Shown in pieces: positions 4,901-6,092 of a stretch of 6,092 nt of DNA. The notes below the pieces were generated by a model. That model made no database searches. It was not told where the DNA came from and saw only the letters and a list, made by a program, of their open reading frames with translations. The translations under genes and the position numbers were made by a program. Source of the DNA: Bacteroidales bacterium (GTDB taxonomy: Bacteria > Bacteroidota > Bacteroidia > Bacteroidales > JAADJA01); NCBI GenBank assembly GCA_029934735.1, contig JAOZLR010000165.1, positions 1 to 6,092 of the forward strand, written 5' to 3'. The first letter of the stretch is position 1. The number at the start of each line of letters is the position of its first letter.

Positions 4901-6092
4901 ATGAAAAAGAAAGTTATCATAGGCCTTTCCGGAGGTGTCGATTCCAGTGTAGCAGCTTATCTGTTGCAGCAGCAGGGATATGATGTTGAGGCGCTGTTTA
5001 TGATAAACTGGAAGGATAGCAGTGTTACTCTGCGTGGTGATTGCTCGTGGGAAGAGGACCTTATTGTTGCAAAACTGGTTGCAAAAAAACTCAATATTCC
5101 ATTACATATTGTCGATTCGAGTGGTGACTATATGGATAAGGTTGCCGATTATATGTTTAATGAGTACGAAAAAGGCAGAACACCAAATCCTGATGTGCTG
5201 TGTAACCGCGAAATAAAGTTTGATGTTTTTATTGATAAGGTCAGGGAGATAGGTGCCGATTATTTTGCAACCGGCCACTATTGCCGTAAGGAAGAGATAT
5301 CAAAGGATGAAAAGACATATTATCGCCTGCTTGCCGGAACCGACCTCAATAAAGATCAGAGTTATTTTCTTTGTCAGTTGTCACAGGAGCAGATAAAAAA
5401 AGCTTTGTTTCCGATAGGCGACATCCTGAAACCGGAAGTGCGCCGCATAGCACATGAACAGGGACTGGCTTCAGCAGACAAGAAGGACTCGCAGGGAATT
5501 TGTTTTGTAGGGAAGGTTGATCTGCCTACATTCCTACAGCAGAAGCTAATGGCCAAAAAAGGCGAAATTGTTGAAATTCCGAAAGATAAGGTGGCGGATG
5601 AGTCAGCGCTTGCCAAAAATGTAACTGATGAGAATGAAAGACTGAAAATTCTTTGTACTGACCGGAAGTATAGCAAGGAAGATGGAAAGATATTGAGTAC
5701 TCACAACGGCGCACATTTTTTCACTATTGGGCAGCGCAAAGGTCTTGATGTGGGCGGAACAGCAGAGCCTCTGTTTGTTATAGCTACCGACATTAAAGAG
5801 AATATTATTTATGTCGGGCAGGGTAAAAAGCATCCCGGACTTTTCAGAACAGGCCTGTTTGTACCCAATAATGAGATTCACTGGATTCGTCCTGACCTGC
5901 GTTTACAACCAGGGCAGAACGACGAATATCTTGTTCGTATCCGATACAGACAGGCATTGCAGAAAGCAACAATGTTTCAAAAAGAAGATGGGCTTTATAT
6001 TGTATTCGATGAGCCACAGCGCGGCATAACCTCCGGACAATTTGCTGCCTGGTATAAAGATGAGGAGCTGCTTGGGTCGGGGGTGATTAGTT
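4901..6092 (+). CDS. mnmA: tRNA-specific 2-thiouridylase MnmA, last codons missing
   Basis: MnmA activates U34 of Lys, Glu and Gln tRNAs with ATP and transfers persulfide sulfur to make s2U34. The frame is open for 397 codons from ATG 4901 to the right edge without a stop. Motifs in order are the PP-loop SGGVDSS (10-16), GRTPNPDVLCNREIKF (92-107) with D98 and C101, ATGHYC, SQGICFVG with C201, TIGQRKGL (275-282) and the C-terminal FDEPQRGITSGQ and LGSGVI. C101 and C201 correspond to the E. coli catalytic pair (Cys102/Cys199). Ending at LGSGVIS implies that only a few residues are lost. Residues about 228-260 form an extra segment of about 34 residues between C201 and TIGQR, compared with the E. 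coli sequence as I recall it. The gene is richer in CTG and CAG codons than its neighbours. Some Bacteroidota carry several mnmA paralogues, so this may be one of a set. Confidence 0.96.
   Translation, partial: MKKKVIIGLSGGVDSSVAAYLLQQQGYDVEALFMINWKDSSVTLRGDCSWEEDLIVAKLVAKKLNIPLHIVDSSGDYMDKVADYMFNEYEKGRTPNPDVLCNREIKFDVFIDKVREIGADYFATGHYCRKEEISKDEKTYYRLLAGTDLNKDQSYFLCQLSQEQIKKALFPIGDILKPEVRRIAHEQGLASADKKDSQGICFVGKVDLPTFLQQKLMAKKGEIVEIPKDKVADESALAKNVTDENERLKILCTDRKYSKEDGKILSTHNGAHFFTIGQRKGLDVGGTAEPLFVIATDIKENIIYVGQGKKHPGLFRTGLFVPNNEIHWIRPDLRLQPGQNDEYLVRIRYRQALQKATMFQKEDGLYIVFDEPQRGITSGQFAAWYKDEELLGSGVIS

Noticed and set aside
1..6092. CRISPR array, insertion sequence, phage or defence genes
   Set aside because: No regular direct repeats with spacers, no transposase or integrase motifs and no defence-family motifs were seen; all substantial coding sequence is accounted for by eight recognisable genes.

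Overview
The window looks like ordinary core chromosome from an AT-rich member of the Bacteroidota, probably a Bacteroidales-like lineage. Three things point there. Two TAnnTTTG boxes (the Bacteroidota -7 element) lie in the one divergent intergenic region. Most starts lack a Shine-Dalgarno sequence. The gene order ruvX, def, TPR lipoprotein is one I recall from this phylum. No organism can be named from the sequence alone.

Left half, minus strand, read from 2991 down to 1: dapD (lysine/diaminopimelate synthesis), a family 9 glycosyltransferase of the LPS heptosyltransferase type, a TsaC/Sua5-family threonylcarbamoyl-AMP synthase, and a carbon-nitrogen hydrolase cut by the window edge. The gaps are 26 bp, 0 bp (TAAATG) and -4 bp (ATGA), so the last three genes are very likely co-transcribed and translationally coupled, with dapD as the probable first gene. 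The glycosyltransferase starts with TTG.

Middle, 2992-3085: a 94-bp divergent spacer with one candidate promoter per direction.

Right half, plus strand: ruvX, def, a small TPR lipoprotein, and mnmA (tRNA U34 2-thiolation), which is open at the right edge and probably only a few codons short of its stop. The def-lipoprotein gap (170 bp) and the lipoprotein-mnmA gap (75 bp) both hold short palindromes with 3-base loops. The first also has a 56-bp imperfect stem-loop; the second has a competing hairpin and an unusual Shine-Dalgarno-like tract just before mnmA. The two gaps are the least explained DNA in the window.

Together the genes cover envelope precursors (DapD, glycosyltransferase, lipoprotein), tRNA anticodon-loop modification (TsaC at A37, MnmA at U34), protein N-terminal maturation (deformylase) and nucleic-acid processing (RuvX). 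I see no defence system, mobile-element gene, CRISPR array, tRNA or rRNA. I found no convincing new multi-gene system. The points worth a second look are the intergenic hairpin elements, an insertion of about 34 residues in MnmA, and the different codon use of mnmA.
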